Assembly (NCBI GenBank): GCA_016212785.1
Contig: JACRDW010000097.1
Location: 1-6,717, forward strand
Origin: Methanobacteriota archaeon
Lineage (GTDB): Archaea; Hydrothermarchaeota; Hydrothermarchaeia; Hydrothermarchaeales; JACRDW01
Direction of reading: 5' to 3'
Length of the DNA stretch: 6,717 nt
A program made the position numbers and the translations under genes. Below, piece by piece: positions 4,261 through 6,717 of this stretch (position 1 is its first letter; each line of letters starts with the position of its first letter). Under the pieces are notes generated by a model. That model was not told where the DNA came from. It ran no database searches and saw only the letters and a program-made list of their open reading frames with translations.

Positions 4261-5507
4261 ATTCCTGCCTCCTTAACCAATATCTTCTGCTTTGCGCTCA
4301 GCGCCTGCTCGAATTCGTTCAAGTCAGGCTTTATTTTTATCGGCTTTGCAACCTTGCTTATGAGCACTTCCTGTGTTTTTAATCCATTGCCCGTTATATA
4401 TATTACAGTTTTTTCATCCTTATCTATTTCGCCGCTCTCCACAAGTTTTTTTAGAGTTCCCACAACAACGCCGCCCGCAGTCTCTGTGAAGATTCCTTCT
4501 GTTTTTGCGAGCAGCTTTATTCCCTCGATTATCTCCTCGTCAGATACGCTGCCGGCCGTTCCCTTCGATTCCTTTAAAACTCTAAGCGCATAATAACCGT
4601 CAGCCGGGTTGCCAATCGCAAGGCTTTTTTCTATCGTCTTTGGCTTGACTGGTTTTATCTCGCTGCCTGAGCGAAATGCCGTAACGATTGGGGAGCAGCC
4701 CGTAGCCTGCGAGGCAGTGATTTTTGTATTTACCTCATCGATTAGACCGAGCTCAAGGAACTCGTTGTAGCCCTTCCAGATTTTTGTTAAAAGCGAGCCC
4801 GAACCTACTGGCACTACTGCTCTGTCAGGCGCTTCCCAGCCCAGCTGCTCTACAACTTCATAGCCCAGCGTCTTCGAGCCTTCTGCATAGTATGGGCGCA
4901 GGTTGATGTTCACAAATGCCCAGTTGTAGTAGCCGGCAATTTCTGTGCAGAGTCGATTAACGTCATCATAGTTTCCCTCCACGCTTATCAAATTCGGCTC
5001 GTACGCAAGCGTTTGCGTTATCTTCGCAACGTTTAAGTCAGCCGGCACAAAAATGTAGCAGTTCAAATTGCCCTTCGCCGCATGTGCCGCAACGCTGCTT
5101 GCAAGATTGCCGGTCGAGGCGCAGGCTAACGTATCAAATCCAAAATCCAAAGCCTGCGAGACAGAAACAGCTACCACCCTGTCCTTGAATGAGAACGTGG
5201 GATTTACAGAGTCGTTCTTTACATAGAGCTCTTTTAAGCCCAGCTTCTCTGCCAGATTATCGGCCCTATGCAGGGGCGTAAGCCCGGCCTTCAGGTCTAC
5301 TATTTTTTTCCCTGCCGGCAGAAGTTCTTTATATCTCCAAATAGTCTTTGGTCCCTTCTCTATCTTCTCCCTGCTGATGTTTTCTTTTACCTTCTCGAAA
5401 TCGTATTCTACCTCAAGCGGACCAAAGCACTCGTCGCATATGCTTATCGGCTTTATCTGATATTTCTCGCCGCAATTCCTGCACTTCAGTGCAACCACGT
5501 AGCTCAT
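4254..5507 (-). CDS. thrC: Threonine synthase or threonine synthase-like PLP enzyme, 417 residues
   Basis: Fold-type II PLP enzyme; threonine synthase converts O-phosphohomoserine to threonine and phosphate. An N-terminal zinc ribbon is visible (CRNC at 9-12, CDEC at 24-27), common in the longer archaeal and cyanobacterial forms. Then come GLTPLHRADNLAEKLG; NPTFSFKDR with Lys108 as Schiff-base lysine; STGNLASS (131-138); VPVGSGSLLTKIWKGYNE (phosphate and cofactor-loop region); the SQATGCSP segment; ETAGGVVVG; and ITGNGLKTQE near the end. Length fits the family. First gene of the operon: AAGGTGA at 5518-5512 precedes the ATG and a TATA box lies at 5552-5562. Its end overlaps the carrier start by 7 bases, which points to functional coupling with sulfur transfer. 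It may be ordinary threonine synthase, or a relative using the carrier thiocarboxylate as nucleophile; the sequence alone does not decide. Confidence 0.9.
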   Translation of the reverse strand: MSYVVALKCRNCGEKYQIKPISICDECFGPLEVEYDFEKVKENISREKIEKGPKTIWRYKELLPAGKKIVDLKAGLTPLHRADNLAEKLGLKELYVKNDSVNPTFSFKDRVVAVSVSQALDFGFDTLACASTGNLASSVAAHAAKGNLNCYIFVPADLNVAKITQTLAYEPNLISVEGNYDDVNRLCTEIAGYYNWAFVNINLRPYYAEGSKTLGYEVVEQLGWEAPDRAVVPVGSGSLLTKIWKGYNEFLELGLIDEVNTKITASQATGCSPIVTAFRSGSEIKPVKPKTIEKSLAIGNPADGYYALRVLKESKGTAGSVSDEEIIEGIKLLAKTEGIFTETAGGVVVGTLKKLVESGEIDKDEKTVIYITGNGLKTQEVLISKVAKPIKIKPDLNEFEQALSAKQKILVKEAGIW

Positions 5508-5551
5508 ATAATCACCTTGAAAATCGTGCTAACGCAACGAATATTATTCCT

Positions 5552-5562
5552 AATATATATAT
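5552..5562 (-). promoter_or_regulatory. TATA box of the threonine synthase / sulfur-carrier operon
   Basis: The minus strand reads TATATATATT preceded by a run of A, a strong archaeal TATA with an A-rich BRE-like upstream part. It is centred about 50 bases before the ATG at 5507, which predicts transcription from about 5532 and a leader of some 25 bases containing AAGGTGA. This is the only clear promoter for the seven-gene operon. Confidence 0.6.
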
Positions 5563-5573
5563 TTTTTGGTTAA

Positions 5574-5596
5574 TTTTATTACTAACAGTAATAAAA
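5574..5596. repeat. Perfect 10-bp inverted repeat upstream of the operon promoter, possible operator
   Basis: The arms TTTTATTACT (5574-5583) and AGTAATAAAA (5587-5596) are exact reverse complements around the 3-base centre AAC. The element sits about 12 bases upstream of the TATA box of the thrC-like operon, a position suited to an activator or a repressor dimer. It also follows the stop of the histidine kinase gene, so a role in transcript ending is an alternative, but the arms are too AT-rich for a stable hairpin. Confidence 0.5.
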
Positions 5597-5600
5597 AAAG
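5593..5600 (-). terminator. T-tract terminator after the histidine kinase gene
   Basis: On the minus strand, 16 bases after the TAA stop of the kinase, there is a run of seven T following GC (GCTTTTTTT). Archaeal RNA polymerase ends transcription at such T-rich tracts without needing a hairpin. It would separate the kinase transcript from the operon promoter just downstream. Confidence 0.4.
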
Positions 5601-5615
5601 CTTTAATACGTCCTT

Positions 5616-6717
5616 TTATTTCAGCGGTATCGTAAACGTAAACCTGCTCCCCTTGTCGAACTCGCTCTCTACCCAGATTTTTCCTCCGTGAGATTCTATA
5701 ATCTCCTTCGCAACGGCCAAGCCCAAGCCGGTGCCGCCGTACCTCCTGGTAGAAGAAGAGTCAGCCTGATAAAACCTCTCAAAAACTTTTGATAAATGCT
5801 CTTTAGCAATCCCTATCCCGGTATCGCTCACGCTCACCTCCGCAAATTCTCCACTTCGTTTTGCTTCAATCAAAACCTCCCCGCCCTCTTTGCTGAACTT
5901 TATCGCATTGTCGATAAGATTCGAAAGCACGTGGCGCAGCTCCTCGAAGTCTGCCTTTACTTTCAGGCTCTCGGGAATAGAGGTTTTTACTTTAACATCG
6001 CTCTTCACAGCAATTGGCAGCATCTCGAATACGACTGCCTCGACAGCCTGCTTTAAATCCACGCTCTCAAACTCCAGCTTTAGTGCCCCTCTCTCAATCC
6101 TTGCGACGTCTATTAAATCGCCGACGATTCTGTTCTGCTTGAGCAATGCATTCCTGCCCATTACGAACAACTCTCCTCTTTTTTTCTCGTCTTTCTCCTC
6201 TATCGCAAGTTCGATTGCGCTCTTGCATATTGTTATGGGAGTTCTAAGCTCGTGCGAAACGTTTGCTACTATATCTCTCTTGAGCGCGTCCAGGGTTTTT
6301 AACTCCTCATAAGCAACCTGCAGCTTATTCTTCGATTCCTCCAAATCCTCGACGACGTTGAGAAGCGCATCCCTGCTCAGCTTTACATCCCCATACAGTC
6401 TGGCATTTTCTATTCCAATCGCTGCCTGATTTGCAAATTCCTCTGCTACTGGTATGTGCTCTTCTGTAAATCCACTCGTCTTGTAGCTTGCGAGATTCAG
6501 CGTCCCAATAGCTTTTCCCTTCACGACGAGCGGAATGAGCAAATCTGATTTTACGCCCTCTTCCATCAGCTTCTTGTCTATCGGATAGAGCTTCTCCCTT
6601 GAAAAATCTCCCCTGAGCACTGTTTTCTTATCCCTGCAAACCGAGGTCAAAATCGTATCTCCGAAGGAAATTCTCATGCCCTTTACTACCTTGGTTTTCC
6701 TTTCAGTCTTTACAGCA
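5616..6717 (-). CDS. GAF-domain sensor histidine kinase, N terminus beyond the right edge
   Basis: Sensor kinase that autophosphorylates a histidine and passes phosphate to a response regulator. The frame stays open from the first internal ATG (6677) to the window edge, and the GAF domain at its start looks incomplete, so the gene begins outside. Visible, numbered from that ATG: C-terminal part of a GAF domain ([20 protein letters not shown], about 44-63; [15 protein letters not shown], about 81-95); a coiled-coil linker (about 97-130); the HisKA helix with phospho-acceptor His142 in SHELRTP; the HATPase domain with N-box [11 protein letters not shown] (Asn257), G1 box DTGIGI (285-290), F-box VFERFYQ and G2 box GGTGLGL (314-320); and the usual end RFTFTIPL. 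No membrane segment or receiver domain is seen, so this part is cytoplasmic. No response regulator is in the window, and a T-tract and promoter separate the gene from the operon. Confidence 0.93.
   Translation of the reverse strand, partial: AVKTERKTKVVKGMRISFGDTILTSVCRDKKTVLRGDFSREKLYPIDKKLMEEGVKSDLLIPLVVKGKAIGTLNLASYKTSGFTEEHIPVAEEFANQAAIGIENARLYGDVKLSRDALLNVVEDLEESKNKLQVAYEELKTLDALKRDIVANVSHELRTPITICKSAIELAIEEKDEKKRGELFVMGRNALLKQNRIVGDLIDVARIERGALKLEFESVDLKQAVEAVVFEMLPIAVKSDVKVKTSIPESLKVKADFEELRHVLSNLIDNAIKFSKEGGEVLIEAKRSGEFAEVSVSDTGIGIAKEHLSKVFERFYQADSSSTRRYGGTGLGLAVAKEIIESHGGKIWVESEFDKGSRFTFTIPLK

Noticed and set aside
5574..5596. Inverted repeat as a bacterial-type intrinsic terminator
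   Set aside because: The stem has only one G-C pair per arm end region and is otherwise A/T, and on the minus strand the T run precedes rather than follows it; an operator or a simple archaeal T-tract explains it better.
5890..6312. Plus-strand frame of 140 codons, rich in Ser, Phe and Leu
   Set aside because: Antisense to the HisKA/HATPase coding region; the apparent hydrophobicity comes from reading the complement of Lys/Glu-rich codons.
1..6717. tRNA, rRNA, CRISPR array, insertion sequence or attachment site
   Set aside because: No cloverleaf, regularly spaced repeats, transposase motifs or terminal inverted repeats were seen; nearly all of the window is accounted for by protein genes.

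Overview
The window looks like euryarchaeal chromosome, of the kind found in methanogens, ANME-type archaea or Archaeoglobi. Three things support this. The left end encodes a Sep-tRNA:Cys-tRNA synthase (SepCysS), an enzyme mainly known from those groups. The intergenic gaps carry archaeal TATA boxes about 30-50 bases before the start codons. Several starts are preceded by strong Shine-Dalgarno sequences (GGAGG, AAGGTGAT). The exact lineage cannot be read from this sequence alone.

Layout, left to right (almost everything is on the minus strand). 1-819: 5' three quarters of SepCysS, leaving the window at base 1. 820-1350: a disturbed, AT-richer stretch. It holds a divergent promoter, the first ~40 codons of what looks like a membrane glycosyltransferase on the plus strand, and an unrecognised small minus-strand gene whose 3' end runs antisense into that remnant. 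1352-5507: a compact seven-gene operon read right to left: threonine synthase-like PLP enzyme, CysO/MoaD-like sulfur carrier ending in Gly-Gly, YkgJ-type cysteine-cluster protein, MoeB/ThiF-type E1 adenylyltransferase, TusA-family sulfurtransferase, DUF169 protein, and a 55-residue unknown. Genes overlap by 7 bases or are separated by 1-15. 5508-5615: promoter region with a perfect 10-bp inverted repeat. 5616-6717: a GAF sensor histidine kinase whose N terminus lies beyond the right edge.

How the genes may work together. E1, carrier and TusA are the parts needed to build a protein thiocarboxylate: TusA carries persulfide sulfur, the E1 adenylates the carrier's C-terminal glycine, and the sulfur ends as carrier-COSH. 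The carrier closely resembles Mycobacterium CysO (as I remember that sequence), whose thiocarboxylate is used by the PLP enzyme CysM to make cysteine from O-phosphoserine. Here the PLP enzyme directly upstream, overlapping the carrier gene, is threonine synthase-like, an enzyme family acting on O-phosphohomoserine. The most interesting reading is therefore an archaeal thiocarboxylate-dependent sulfur-assimilation operon, perhaps for homocysteine or cysteine, lying beside the tRNA-dependent cysteine enzyme SepCysS. The family assignments are firm; the pathway is inference.
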